From positions 1 through 35,532 of the forward strand of contig CAYRMN010000012.1 of assembly GCA_964425575.1 (NCBI GenBank): DNA of 35,532 nucleotides. Reading direction: 5' to 3'. The position numbers and the translations under genes are program-made. Below the pieces are notes generated by a model. The model was not told where the DNA came from. It ran no database searches and was given only the letters and a program-made list of their open reading frames with translations. The DNA is from CAYRMN01 sp964425575. GTDB taxonomy: Bacteria > Patescibacteriota > Patescibacteriia > 2-12-FULL-60-25. Positions 1 to 8,428 of the stretch are shown piece by piece. Numbering within the stretch: position 1 is the stretch's first letter; each line of letters starts with the position of its first letter.

Positions 1-1147
1 TTGGTGCATCAATCCAGTGTTTTCGATAGGCTTGAAATAAAGACCAGAATAAGGCTCCATAGATTGAAACGAATGTCACAAAACCAAACACGCCCGTCAT
101 GGATAAAACATCCATAATGGTATTGTGAGAACGATCAAACCAGGTTTCGTAATAACCAAAATGAAGCGACTCCGGATTATACTTTTGATTAAATAAGATA
201 TGAAAGGAATCGAATCCCCAGCCGGTCAACGGACGTTCCAAAAAACCCTTCCAGGCAATATCCCAAGCAATAAGACGAGATCGCGTGGCTGCAAATGAGG
301 TCAAGCGTGCAAAGGGCGTATTTTTATTAAATGATGTGTTTCGGAAAGCAAAAATGAGCCCATATGCAAGGAATAACGCGGCTACAGACCCGAGCAACAA
401 ACGGCGTGTTCTTTTATTCGAGGAAACAAAGGAATACGTAACCGCAAACGCAATCACGCCAACACCCAAACCCACCAGCGCTCCGCGGGATTGTGTCGCG
501 ATGAAGGCTGCAACATCAAACACAACCGCACCAGCCAACCATAGCTTCATGGATCGTGATGAATCTTTGAGCCACAATAGCGCAATAAAAGCGAGGTTAA
601 AAATCTGATATGCACCCATATAAATGGGGTTGTCTAATAGCCCTCCAACACGTGGACCTGCCGGAAAACGTAATAGATTTGGAAATGGCAGCTGGAGTAG
701 CGCAACAGCGGCCATAAATACGGAAATCACAACCTCATACAGCAATAATTTTCTCCACTGTTTCCACGTGGTAAGTAATGACGAGGCCATGGTAAACCAA
801 GCGAGAAAATGAAGAAGGGTAAACAATCCGTTCATGCGCTCTTGATTTCCCCACCAGGAACGCAACGGATCAACGGAAAAAATGACAGAAACTCCAATAG
901 CTAAAAAATAGGCAATAATCGCTCCATATAACACAGAAAAACGTGGTCGATACTGAGGCTCAGCCCAAGCGAGCGCCAGATACGCTGGAAACGTTAGGCT
1001 GATCAGAATTTGAAAAAAAATGAGCTTAGAAAACACAAACGGAAAAATAACAATCGGCACAAACACAGCCGGCATGAGTAGACCGGCATAAATGCCGATA
1101 TACGTTATGGCTTTGAGCCACTGAATGGCACGCAAACGATTGGTCAT
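1..1147 (-). CDS. O-antigen ligase / Wzy-like polymerase, C-terminus cut by window edge
   Basis: The minus-strand frame opens at ATG 1147 (MTNRLRAIQWLKAITYIG) and runs without a stop to base 1, giving about 382 residues. It is a chain of hydrophobic segments typical of multi-spanning inner-membrane proteins. Near the distal end is a Wzy_C-type signature, a GWGFDSF segment followed about 25 residues later by DRSHNTIMD, as in O-antigen ligases and polymerases. Such proteins join lipid-linked glycan units or transfer them to an acceptor at the outer face of the membrane. The acceptor here is unknown. It lies just past the terminator of the S-layer-like gene, so it probably has its own promoter; no Shine-Dalgarno is visible. 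It is one of two such proteins in the window, the other being at 15790-17205. Confidence 0.85.
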   Translation of the reverse strand, partial: MTNRLRAIQWLKAITYIGIYAGLLMPAVFVPIVIFPFVFSKLIFFQILISLTFPAYLALAWAEPQYRPRFSVLYGAIIAYFLAIGVSVIFSVDPLRSWWGNQERMNGLFTLLHFLAWFTMASSLLTTWKQWRKLLLYEVVISVFMAAVALLQLPFPNLLRFPAGPRVGGLLDNPIYMGAYQIFNLAFIALLWLKDSSRSMKLWLAGAVVFDVAAFIATQSRGALVGLGVGVIAFAVTYSFVSSNKRTRRLLLGSVAALFLAYGLIFAFRNTSFNKNTPFARLTSFAATRSRLIAWDIAWKGFLERPLTGWGFDSFHILFNQKYNPESLHFGYYETWFDRSHNTIMDVLSMTGVFGFVTFVSIYGALFWSLFQAYRKHWIDAP

Positions 1148-1186
1148 AGTGGGAAAAAGCATAACATAACGGAGGAATGGGCGCCA

Positions 1187-1223
1187 AACCAAAACCCCGC
1201 CTCATATGAGGCGGGGTTTGGTT
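1187..1223 (-). terminator. Hairpin terminator after the S-layer-like gene
   Basis: Arms 1187-1205 and 1206-1223 pair almost perfectly, with one extra A in the left arm and a GC-rich core CCCCGCCTCAT. Read on the minus strand it lies 46 bases after the stop of the 1320-aa gene and its descending arm is T-rich (GGGGTTTTGGTTTGG). It separates that gene from the O-antigen-ligase-like gene. Confidence 0.7.
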
Positions 1224-1268
1224 CCCTATTGTATCTAGAGTATCGAAGGTCGTTAGACGAACGATACG

Positions 1269-4200
1269 TTAGACGCTGTTGAGAATCTGAGTCTGTGAAA
1301 GATCCTCGACGTATACGTCGTTGGTCCAGTCACGAGAACCAGGAGCGGTCACATCATCTGCACGCGTTGGGTTATGCGGGTTTTCGGAGTTGTCAGACCA
1401 GAGGAAGGTTCCTGTGGCGGCAAAGGCTCCGCTTCCACCCACCGACGTATCAATGTTGTAAACGTTGGCGCTTGAAGCAAAGTCGTTATTGCTATTGGTC
1501 AAGTACCCCGTTCTGACCGTATTGGTTGAGTCACGATTGAACGACAAGATGACGTTCTGGGAAGAAAGGCTTCCAGCATTGGCACTTACTGTGGCAAATA
1601 CTGTAAAGACCTTTGGTTCACCAACAGACACCGTCTGTTCAGTCGTGAACGAAATGACGAGATATCCATCGGTCTGATTGGCAGCGATGCTTCCCGTCTT
1701 CGCATTTGCCGTACCGTTGACCTGTGAAGTAGAGGACACATACGTGGCCTGGTAGTCAGTGGACGGAATGTTCGTGCTTCCAAGACGGATACCGACGTTG
1801 CTCAAGACGACATTCGCTGTCTTGGAAAGGTTGAATACAACCTGTTTCAAGGCGATGGAGTTGGTGTCAGCAGCAACCTGGAACTTGTACAGATCCATTG
1901 GGATTGTCGCCAACGTTGTCGAACTGAGCGATTGCTTGGTGACAATCGGCTTACCCTTGCGGAGCACCATGGAGTTTCCTTGTGATGCACCTGTCGCAGC
2001 GTACACGCGCTCGCCAGAGGCGGCACCCGTCGCGCGAATATTCATCTTGGTTGCGTATGCTGCATCCCACTCACCTGTTTGGATGCTGGTTGCAACACCG
2101 AGAGCTGGAGCATGACCAGAGCGAGCGACGCCCGAGGAGAGGCCGCCAACCGTGGAAGAAGGCTGAAGATCAGCCAATTTGGCCCAGACCTGGAAGCTCA
2201 CAGAACCATTCTTTGGAACTGTGATTGGGCTCGCAGAAAGGTCAATATCCTTCGTTCCAGTTGCACCGGAAGAGAGAATATCGGATCCCTTAAGCGCACC
2301 GTTGCTCGCAATGGCAATCATCTTGAAATCAGCATTGTCGGCAGCAGCAGACCCGAGAGTCGAGCTGGCAAACACAGCAACGCGATCAATCAAGACATCT
2401 TCATATGAAGCAGTTGCCTTGTACTGAGCAAATGGTACCCACACATCTTTCGATGCGCTGGCAATCACGACGGTCGCTGGCGGGTGTGAGTCTGTACTCA
2501 CGGTCAATGTACCGCTGTTGACGATCGTCTGAACGACAGATGGGCTGTCGCTGTTTCCATTGTTCATAACAGCTGCTGGAACAGTAGCCGTAATGCTGTT
2601 TGAATCCTGGTCTTGAGCCTGGATATCAGCAGCAGCAGCAATACCAACACTGACGCGATCATATGGAGAAGTCGTTGAAGCGCTTGAGGTCAAGCTCATC
2701 TTTGCGATAAGCGAGATGCTCGTGCCCTTTACGATCTTCAAATTCATGTTGCTGATCTGAGCAACACCATTGGAATCTGGAGCTTTGGCGACACCAACCT
2801 GAGTGTCTCCGTTCCAGAGTGACAATGCGGTAATGCGATCATCGCAAGCGCCAAGAACGTAATCCGCAGCGCCCACGATATCAGCCTGACATGTGAGTGT
2901 GACGGAATTCACCGTAACATCAGACTGCTGGCCTGCAGAGAAGACAAAGCCGGCTGCGGCTGCATTCTGCTGCTTCTTCACTACCGTACCCGAGGACGGA
3001 GAACCGGCCAAGGCGACAGTTAAGTTAGAACTTTTTACAGTCTGTGGGTTACCGGACTGGCTGTTGTTTGGGATAACTTTCGCAAGAGCCAAAGCTTCAC
3101 CAGTCTTAACATCGCGGATGTCGTTGAGCTGGAATGGAGCCATAACGGCGCGATACGCACAGGTACCACTTGAGAAGAATTCACCGGAATTGGTGATGTC
3201 TTCCGAGTTGGACAAATCAGCAACAAGGGCCAAGTTCATGGTCTTGCCGGTTGAAATGACCTGGGAATCCGTGAATACAATTGCGCTTGAGGTTGGGGCT
3301 GGAGTGTTGGCCGAAGTGATTTCGGTTGGACCCATCCAAACCTGATTCGTATCAAGGTTTACAAGCTTGAGGTTGCGGAAGTACTTGGTAGTACCTGAGC
3401 CTACGACATAGCAATTCGCTGCTCCGCTCGCCTGACCAACCGTGAAGCGCACATTGCGGACTTCAAGATCGTTATCAGAAGAGGTCAAAGCGAATTTGTA
3501 GAGAGGAACGCCCAACTGACCCTTGGCAATGTTCTGTGTGACAGGACCATTGAAGGCATTGGTAAATGTTCCACCCTGGGTGGTGATAGACGTCTTATAG
3601 GCGTCACCAGATCCGTCATAAGATCCCTGAGCAGCGCCTGTACAACCACCAACAGCTGTTGGGGCGATACAGATCGCAGCACCTGTCTTGTAGACGCTGT
3701 CCATCGCATGCACATCCGTGGTGTATTCGACGTAGGTAACGATCGTACGGTCTGCGCGACCAGCAACCTTGGCGTGCAAGGAGAAGGTCTTTGTTGTGCC
3801 ATTGGTGATGAGGTATGGCGTGGTGAAATTCAACACGATACGACCATCTGCACCAACAGAATCAGCGCTCGCGACTTTTGTCGCGCCCTGAAAGAGCGCG
3901 AGGTTCGTCAAATCAGAATTGGTAATGCTACCAGCCTGATACAACGTAACGCTGCTGACAGTAATGTCATTGGTGTTCGCTGTGAGCTTGAAATTTGCGA
4001 TTTCAGCATCGCTAGAACCAACGGTTGGATTGGCTGGGGTTGTACCCTTCGTCACATCCAAACGACCAGAATTGCTGGCTCCCACAGTAAACACGTTGCC
4101 GCGTACTGGGAAAGAACCAGACACTGTTGCGGAACCAGTGACCACAACCGAAGCTGGATCAACGATTTCGAACGAGTGCTGACCGCCTGAAAGTGATGCG

Positions 4201-5231
4201 CTGAAGTCACCATAGACCAAGACGGAGACAGAGCCGCCGGCTGGAACCATGAGATTCAAGGCGCTAAAGGTAGCGGTGTGAGCAGTTGAATTGACCGTGC
4301 GGCCATTCGTCAGACGATGACCCATGGCATCATAGAGATACACATTGGCAAGATCTGTAGCTGCGCCAATACCAACACGGTGAAGCGTGAGACCTGTAAT
4401 AGTCACAGCGGCTGAACCGGCAGTAAAGGTGTACTTGGCGAGAGAAACTGAAGAAGCATTCTTCGTCAGCGTCATGCCAGCTGGCGTGTCAGATGCCAAG
4501 GATACTGAGATAGCACCACCGACAACAGGGCCGGAAGTGACAACAGCATCAGCAATAGCAGACTCGCGACCAGTCACATCAGCACCCATTGGGTAGCTAA
4601 TCGTGGTCATGACAGCATCGGCCTTGTTCAAGCCGTTGGCCATGAGAGCAGCGTCGGAGGAGAACTTGCGCTTCTGGCCGTTCCAGATGATGTACCAGTT
4701 CGAATCACCGGCGTACTGAACGAGCTGACCGTCTGGGTGACCCTGCGTTGAAAGCGAGGAGCCGCCCGTGTAGTTCACGAAGAAGGCATCCGGGACGTCA
4801 ACGACGCGCATTGCCCAGTTGTCTCCGAAGAGAGCTTTGGCAATAGCTTCAGATTCGATCCAGTGCAAGACGCCACCTGGGGTAACGGCGTACACCTTTG
4901 GATCGGTGGTGATCTTAACCAGTTTTGTACCGGCGCGGATCGTCATGTTTCCTCCAATAGAGATGTTGGCGAGTTCTGAATCGGTAATGGTTTTCACCGT
5001 TGAGAAATCCTGAAACCAGGAAAAGTATGTTTTCTCGTTCGGGAAAACGTAGCGCTTGCCATCCTGAGCGTAGTAGTACACAGCAGGGCCAGAAGCCTTG
5101 ATGAGATCACCAGACATGAGAGAAGCAGCGGAGGCGGATGCAGCAAAGCTGAAGACGCCCATCACTGACGACATCATGACGGTAGATACCGCGACAAGAG
5201 ATGTAATCGCTTTTTTAAATGTGGAAGACAT
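1269..5231 (-). CDS. Large secreted surface protein, candidate S-layer protein
   Basis: The protein has 1320 residues. Residues 1-36 form a signal peptide: basic MSSTFKK, a hydrophobic stretch, then FAASASAAS. Residues about 38-210 hold three related short repeats of the form GDLIKASGPAVYYYAQDGKR / RYVFPNEKTYFSWF, with later versions TKLVKITTDPKVYAVTPGG and GQLVQYAGDSNWYIIWNGQ. These resemble N-terminal repeats I associate with S-layer-like proteins of the CPR. The rest is a series of Ig-like beta domains rich in Ser, Thr, Ala and Val, with few Cys. There is no C-terminal membrane anchor. I infer a role as a main cell-surface layer protein, possibly attached to glycan through the N-terminal repeats. 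It has an unusually structured leader and its own terminator. No clear Shine-Dalgarno precedes the ATG. Confidence 0.8.
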   Translation of the reverse strand: MSSTFKKAITSLVAVSTVMMSSVMGVFSFAASASAASLMSGDLIKASGPAVYYYAQDGKRYVFPNEKTYFSWFQDFSTVKTITDSELANISIGGNMTIRAGTKLVKITTDPKVYAVTPGGVLHWIESEAIAKALFGDNWAMRVVDVPDAFFVNYTGGSSLSTQGHPDGQLVQYAGDSNWYIIWNGQKRKFSSDAALMANGLNKADAVMTTISYPMGADVTGRESAIADAVVTSGPVVGGAISVSLASDTPAGMTLTKNASSVSLAKYTFTAGSAAVTITGLTLHRVGIGAATDLANVYLYDAMGHRLTNGRTVNSTAHTATFSALNLMVPAGGSVSVLVYGDFSASLSGGQHSFEIVDPASVVVTGSATVSGSFPVRGNVFTVGASNSGRLDVTKGTTPANPTVGSSDAEIANFKLTANTNDITVSSVTLYQAGSITNSDLTNLALFQGATKVASADSVGADGRIVLNFTTPYLITNGTTKTFSLHAKVAGRADRTIVTYVEYTTDVHAMDSVYKTGAAICIAPTAVGGCTGAAQGSYDGSGDAYKTSITTQGGTFTNAFNGPVTQNIAKGQLGVPLYKFALTSSDNDLEVRNVRFTVGQASGAANCYVVGSGTTKYFRNLKLVNLDTNQVWMGPTEITSANTPAPTSSAIVFTDSQVISTGKTMNLALVADLSNSEDITNSGEFFSSGTCAYRAVMAPFQLNDIRDVKTGEALALAKVIPNNSQSGNPQTVKSSNLTVALAGSPSSGTVVKKQQNAAAAGFVFSAGQQSDVTVNSVTLTCQADIVGAADYVLGACDDRITALSLWNGDTQVGVAKAPDSNGVAQISNMNLKIVKGTSISLIAKMSLTSSASTTSPYDRVSVGIAAAADIQAQDQDSNSITATVPAAVMNNGNSDSPSVVQTIVNSGTLTVSTDSHPPATVVIASASKDVWVPFAQYKATASYEDVLIDRVAVFASSTLGSAAADNADFKMIAIASNGALKGSDILSSGATGTKDIDLSASPITVPKNGSVSFQVWAKLADLQPSSTVGGLSSGVARSGHAPALGVATSIQTGEWDAAYATKMNIRATGAASGERVYAATGASQGNSMVLRKGKPIVTKQSLSSTTLATIPMDLYKFQVAADTNSIALKQVVFNLSKTANVVLSNVGIRLGSTNIPSTDYQATYVSSTSQVNGTANAKTGSIAANQTDGYLVISFTTEQTVSVGEPKVFTVFATVSANAGSLSSQNVILSFNRDSTNTVRTGYLTNSNNDFASSANVYNIDTSVGGSGAFAATGTFLWSDNSENPHNPTRADDVTAPGSRDWTNDVYVEDLSQTQILNSV

Positions 5232-5354
5232 AAGAACCCTAAGGGTTTGATAAGATAATATTTTTTTAAGAACATGGGCCTCCGGTATTCCCGGAGTCGA
5301 CCTTTGGACCCAGTCATCGGCGAGGATGTAACACGAGCGAGCGAGTTTGAGATG

Positions 5355-5500
5355 TATCGGCTACTGCCGATATTCTCTGAAACGGTTTAAAATCGATGAG
5401 ATGCGCCGCGCTGGAGTCGAAGAAAACCGGAGGCGTACTAATGGTACGCTGAGGATTTTCTTTGACGAAGCGCGAGCAGGTCGCGATTTTCAAGCGTTTC
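5355..5500 (-). ncRNA. Long stacked hairpin in the leader of the S-layer-like gene
   Basis: The 344-base space 5232-5575 contains no convincing gene. It holds nested stems that all fit one long rod: 5379-5395 with 5484-5500 (17 positions, two mismatches), 5407-5412 with 5469-5474, 5416-5428 with 5454-5466 (one mismatch), and 5433-5438 with 5444-5449 around a small loop. Next to the rod is a perfect 7-bp stem with a TACT tetraloop (5355-5372), and a smaller hairpin at 5280-5296 (CTCCGG/CCGGAG). On the minus strand all of this is the 5' leader of the S-layer-like gene, or a separate small RNA. Possible roles are mRNA stabilisation or regulation; no family is recognised. Confidence 0.6.
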
Positions 5501-5575
5501 AGTATCCCCCGCCCGTCAGGATGGCCGTCATAGACAGTCACCCTGTAAGACAGAAGACGACACGCGTCATTTTTT

Positions 5576-6706
5576 TTAAGGAGGGCTCGTTGTTGCTGTC
5601 GCGGTTGATGATGTTGTAGATGTGACAAAGGGAGAAGCTTGAACCCCAATAGTGGTAGAGGTGAAAGAAGATGTGACAGATTCTGGAGGAACGATACCTG
5701 ATGTGGACGACCCATTTTCTGCTGATATTGCCGTCAAATCAATAATTTTCTGAGCTGCGAATGCATTCTGAGTACTTTTCTTCATCTGTTCAAGCGCTTC
5801 AGCAAACGGCAATGTGCCCGTACCAGCCACAACGTTAATCGTACCAGATGTGGCGATATCTACACCGCTTATTGAAGAGGTCGCAGTCGAAGATGTTGAA
5901 AGGCTTAAACCAGTTACATCTGCCACTGTTTTAGAATGCTCCTGAATCGCTTGGACGACATCATTTTCAGTTACTGCATCTCCAGATTCTTGATGCTTCT
6001 CAACCAAAACCTCAATGGCCTTTACGCCTGTATCAGCCGCAGCAGCCTGTGCCTCTGTGACCTTTTCTTTGGCTTCATTGGATAATACCGCCTTACTATC
6101 CTGCAAGGTGTGAACAGCTTTGGCGCTCGTTTGATCTATGAGCTTTGCCGCAGCCACAAGTCGATCAGACTTTGTACCCGTCTTTGCATCATCTAACTGT
6201 TGCTTCACCGTATTCAAATCTCGTTTGAGCAATTCAGCCGCCTGTACGACTCGAGCGGATCTTGCTGGAACGTCATCACTCGTTACGCTCTTTAGCTCTT
6301 CTACACGACGAGCTGTAAATTCAATTTTCAAGGTTAGCTTATCTTCTTTGTCGGAGGTAAAAGCAAGACGCGCCTGTTCAGTAGCCAATTTCAAATTGTA
6401 CAAAAAATCTCCAGGCAATGACTGCTCTGCCGCTGATACCGAAGCGACCGATCCACCGAAGGCTACCAAAAATACGGACAAAGTCGCTAATACTGGCCCT
6501 CTTACATATTCGATGAGACGAGTTGGGATTAAGTCCTGAAAAGAAAGACGAAAAAAGCGTACAGATGAGACTGGTACAGCTGGCATCGAATTCTGCACCT
6601 GCATGCGTAATGTTTTTCGGGTTGCCTGAATCCAGACCTCATCCGGCTGGATGCGGTGTTCAAGTGAACGCAGCGCTGCGATACGCTGCTGGAATTCGCG
6701 TGACAT
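5576..6706 (-). CDS. DUF5667-type membrane protein, possible anti-sigma partner
   Basis: The protein has 376 residues. Residues 1-60 are soluble and basic, followed by a membrane segment around residues 68-90 (VRGPVLATLSVFLVAFGGS). Directly after it comes SLPGDFLYNLKLATEQARLA, the core of the DUF5667 family, leading into a long alpha-helical, Lys/Glu/Ala-rich stretch to about residue 270. The tail is low in complexity, rich in Ser and Thr. The start lies 7 bases past the stop of the ECF sigma gene, so the two are co-transcribed. DUF5667 proteins next to sigma genes are common in the CPR, and the arrangement suggests a sigma-binding, membrane-linked sensor. This role is inferred; no zinc-finger anti-sigma motif is visible. 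The stop codon lies just upstream of the S-layer leader. Confidence 0.75.
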   Translation of the reverse strand: MSREFQQRIAALRSLEHRIQPDEVWIQATRKTLRMQVQNSMPAVPVSSVRFFRLSFQDLIPTRLIEYVRGPVLATLSVFLVAFGGSVASVSAAEQSLPGDFLYNLKLATEQARLAFTSDKEDKLTLKIEFTARRVEELKSVTSDDVPARSARVVQAAELLKRDLNTVKQQLDDAKTGTKSDRLVAAAKLIDQTSAKAVHTLQDSKAVLSNEAKEKVTEAQAAAADTGVKAIEVLVEKHQESGDAVTENDVVQAIQEHSKTVADVTGLSLSTSSTATSSISGVDIATSGTINVVAGTGTLPFAEALEQMKKSTQNAFAAQKIIDLTAISAENGSSTSGIVPPESVTSSFTSTTIGVQASPFVTSTTSSTATATTSPP

Positions 6707-6713
6707 AGTATAT

Positions 6714-7295
6714 TTAATGAGACTGTCCGATATCTAGGTCCTTTAGAGCTTGTATAGCTCGATGAAAAATAACACGTGTGTTGCCGACTGATTTGCCCAG
6801 AATCTCCGCAATATCCCCAAAGGACAAACCATCTACCAGGCGCAAGATCACGATATCTCGGTAGTCCTCTTTCAAGCGTTCAAGTTGCTTCAGCAAGAGA
6901 GAAAATTCCGCTCGTGCTTCCATCAGCTCCAGCTCTCGTTTCTGATTACCAGAAAGAGCTGTCGATAGAGAAGACGGAGAATCCTCCTCAAACGTTACAA
7001 GATCGACCCGTTCACCAGCTACAGATCGCTCTCGGTAGTAATCAGCGATAAGATTACGAGCAATCCGATACAAAAGCGCCCGAATATGTGTTACCTCAGA
7101 GTTATTCTGAAGATAATTCCAGGTTTTTGTGAATGTTTCAGCGGTAACATCTTGAGCCTCTTCTTGCGAAGGTAGCTTCAAAAATGCAAAGCGATACAAG
7201 GCTTTCACGTACCGATCATAGATCTGCGCGAAGGCCTCTGGATCTCGCTTGGTCCGAATGCGAAAAAGGAGATAACGATCAACAAGATTCGACAT
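6714..7295 (-). CDS. ECF-type RNA polymerase sigma factor
   Basis: The protein has 193 residues, a normal length for a group 4 sigma factor. Region 2 spans about residues 18-88, with DPEAFAQIYDRYVKALYRFA and the core-binding, -10-melting segment EEAQDVTAETFTKTW. Region 4 spans about 130-188, with LKEDYRDIVILRLVDGLSFG and the helix-turn-helix around FGDIAEILGKSVGNTRVIFH. It directs RNA polymerase to a small set of promoters. The start is supported by GAGGAG at 7302-7307, one of the few clear Shine-Dalgarno sites in this window, and by a promoter at 7321-7349. The DUF5667 gene follows after 7 bases. The S-layer-like gene immediately downstream is a plausible target, but that is inference. Confidence 0.92.
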   Translation of the reverse strand: MSNLVDRYLLFRIRTKRDPEAFAQIYDRYVKALYRFAFLKLPSQEEAQDVTAETFTKTWNYLQNNSEVTHIRALLYRIARNLIADYYRERSVAGERVDLVTFEEDSPSSLSTALSGNQKRELELMEARAEFSLLLKQLERLKEDYRDIVILRLVDGLSFGDIAEILGKSVGNTRVIFHRAIQALKDLDIGQSH

Positions 7296-7320
7296 TGTCG
7301 ACTCCTCAAAGAGTGCAGGT

Positions 7321-7349
7321 ATATTAGCCTAAAATCGCATTTTTTACAA
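7321..7349 (-). promoter_or_regulatory. Sigma-70-type promoter of the sigma/DUF5667 operon
   Basis: On the minus strand, TTGTAA (7349-7344) and TAATAT (7326-7321) are separated by 17 bases. Transcription would start near 7314, leaving a leader of about 19 bases that contains GAGGAG. Confidence 0.65.
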
Positions 7350-7369
7350 TAGCTAGCCCCTTATAAGAA

Positions 7370-7413
7370 GAACATATTGTACATGATATGTTCCATCTCT
7401 GTTAAGAGAGATG
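7370..7413. promoter_or_regulatory. Two adjacent inverted repeats, candidate operators
   Basis: GAACATAT (7370-7377) and ATATGTTC (7386-7393) form a perfect 8-bp inverted repeat with an 8-base spacer. Directly beside it CATCTCT (7394-7400) and AGAGATG (7407-7413) form a second one with a 6-base spacer. They lie between the divergent promoters of the sigma operon and the helix-turn-helix gene, 21 bases upstream of the sigma operon's -35 and 24 bases upstream of the other -35. Confidence 0.5.
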
Positions 7414-7436
7414 ATTTATATTTGTCTATACTATTG

Positions 7437-7465
7437 TTGACAAATATTAGATATTCTGGTATTAA
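7437..7465 (+). promoter_or_regulatory. Promoter of the helix-turn-helix gene, leaderless arrangement
   Basis: A perfect TTGACA (7437-7442), a 17-base spacer and an extended -10 TGgTATTAA (TATTAA at 7460-7465). Six bases separate the -10 from the ATG at 7472, so the expected transcription start is the A of the start codon. No ribosome binding site is present. Confidence 0.75.
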
Positions 7466-7471
7466 TGGCTC

Positions 7472-7798
7472 ATGCCTCATTCGCCTGTATTACCAACCCA
7501 AGAGCCAACCCCCGAGCCCACAATTGTGCGGGTTTCTGTATCTGAAGCTGCAAGGCTCTTTGGGGTGAACCCACGAACAATCCGACGCGCTCTTGCAGCA
7601 GGTGAAATCCGCTATATTGTCGTTCGAGGACGATATGCACTCCAATTTGAGTCACTCCTCACGTGGTCACAACGACATGCGACCGTCAGACATAAACGCG
7701 ATGCTCAGGGTATTGGCCAATGGGTGGATCAATGGAGAATAAAGAATCAAAAATACTCTCCTCGAGCACCCCATCAAGCAGCAAGCGCCTCTACGTAA
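7472..7798 (+). CDS. Small helix-turn-helix DNA-binding protein (excisionase/MerR-like fold)
   Basis: The protein has 108 residues. A short Pro-rich N-terminus is followed at about residues 19-65 by VSVSEAARLFGVNPRTIRRA and LAAGEIRYIVVRGRYALQFE, a winged helix of the excisionase/MerR N-terminal type (HTH_17-like) with recognition helix NPRTIRRAL and wing RGRYAL. The C-terminal 40 residues are basic and probably disordered. The short size without a recombinase nearby argues for a local transcription regulator and not a phage excisionase. Its promoter points away from the sigma operon with two inverted repeats between them, so autoregulation or control of the sigma operon is possible. The 3' end overlaps the convergent HAD gene by 8 bp at the palindrome TACGTA. 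Confidence 0.75.
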   Translation: MPHSPVLPTQEPTPEPTIVRVSVSEAARLFGVNPRTIRRALAAGEIRYIVVRGRYALQFESLLTWSQRHATVRHKRDAQGIGQWVDQWRIKNQKYSPRAPHQAASAST

Positions 7799-8417
7799 AA
7801 TATTTTTTAATCTCTTGTTGTAACATTGTCGGCGTTTCGACGATCGCACGCGGGCTTCCCTTTTGAAGCGTGGCTCGATCATGAAATCCCCAACTCACGG
7901 CAATGGAAGGCACACCGGTCACGGCCGCTTCACGTAAATCACCCAAGGTATCAGTCACAAACACACAATCCGAAATGGAACGTTGACGCGTTTGAAGCAC
8001 GCTATTTATTTTTTCAACTTTACTCGTAGACACATCATTGCCTAAAATCTCCGCAAAGCAATCACGAAGCTGATACTCTTCTAGAAACATACCGATCGAA
8101 GTACTCAGCGTCGAAGAAACAATCACGAGGACATACTGATGTGCCAATTCGCGAATCAATGCCTCCATGCCCGGCACAGGCACTCGTTCTAACAGTCGCG
8201 GCGTGTACAACGACCAAAAATCGATTACGGCTGGTTTGGGAAGATCGGTTCCCATCACCTGTTTCACCGGATTATTGATATTGCCCTCAAAACGCTGACG
8301 ATACTCATCTTCGGTCACATCTGGCTGTCTCATGCGAGCGATATCAAAGCCAACATCGAACGTTGGAACAATAACGCCATCAAAATCAAATAAAATAACT
8401 CGCTCCTGTTTTGTCAT
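7791..8417 (-). CDS. HAD-superfamily phosphatase, phosphoglycolate-phosphatase-like
   Basis: The protein has 208 residues with all four HAD motifs: DFDGV at residues 11-15 (nucleophile D11 and acid/base D13), Ser at 101-102 in VLVIVSSTLS, Lys at 133 or 136, and the acidic pair D156/D160 in FVTDTLGD. The insertion between motifs I and II is the alpha-helical cap of subclass I. Such enzymes remove phosphate from small sugar or glycolate phosphates; the substrate cannot be read from the sequence. The gene starts 11 bases after the stop of the beta-rich membrane protein, consistent with an operon, and converges on the helix-turn-helix gene with an 8-bp overlap. Confidence 0.85.
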   Translation of the reverse strand: MTKQERVILFDFDGVIVPTFDVGFDIARMRQPDVTEDEYRQRFEGNINNPVKQVMGTDLPKPAVIDFWSLYTPRLLERVPVPGMEALIRELAHQYVLVIVSSTLSTSIGMFLEEYQLRDCFAEILGNDVSTSKVEKINSVLQTRQRSISDCVFVTDTLGDLREAAVTGVPSIAVSWGFHDRATLQKGSPRAIVETPTMLQQEIKKYFT

Positions 8418-8428
8418 ATGTAGAACTA

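Noticed and set aside
5379..5500. Fragment of the 23S rRNA 3' end, from TACTAAT near TGAGG
   Set aside because: The likeness covers only two short words and the flanking sequence does not continue the rRNA.
5314..5715. ORFs of 133 aa (minus) and 90 aa (plus) across the S-layer leader
   Set aside because: They follow from the self-complementary hairpin and overlap the end of the DUF5667 gene; no start signal is present.
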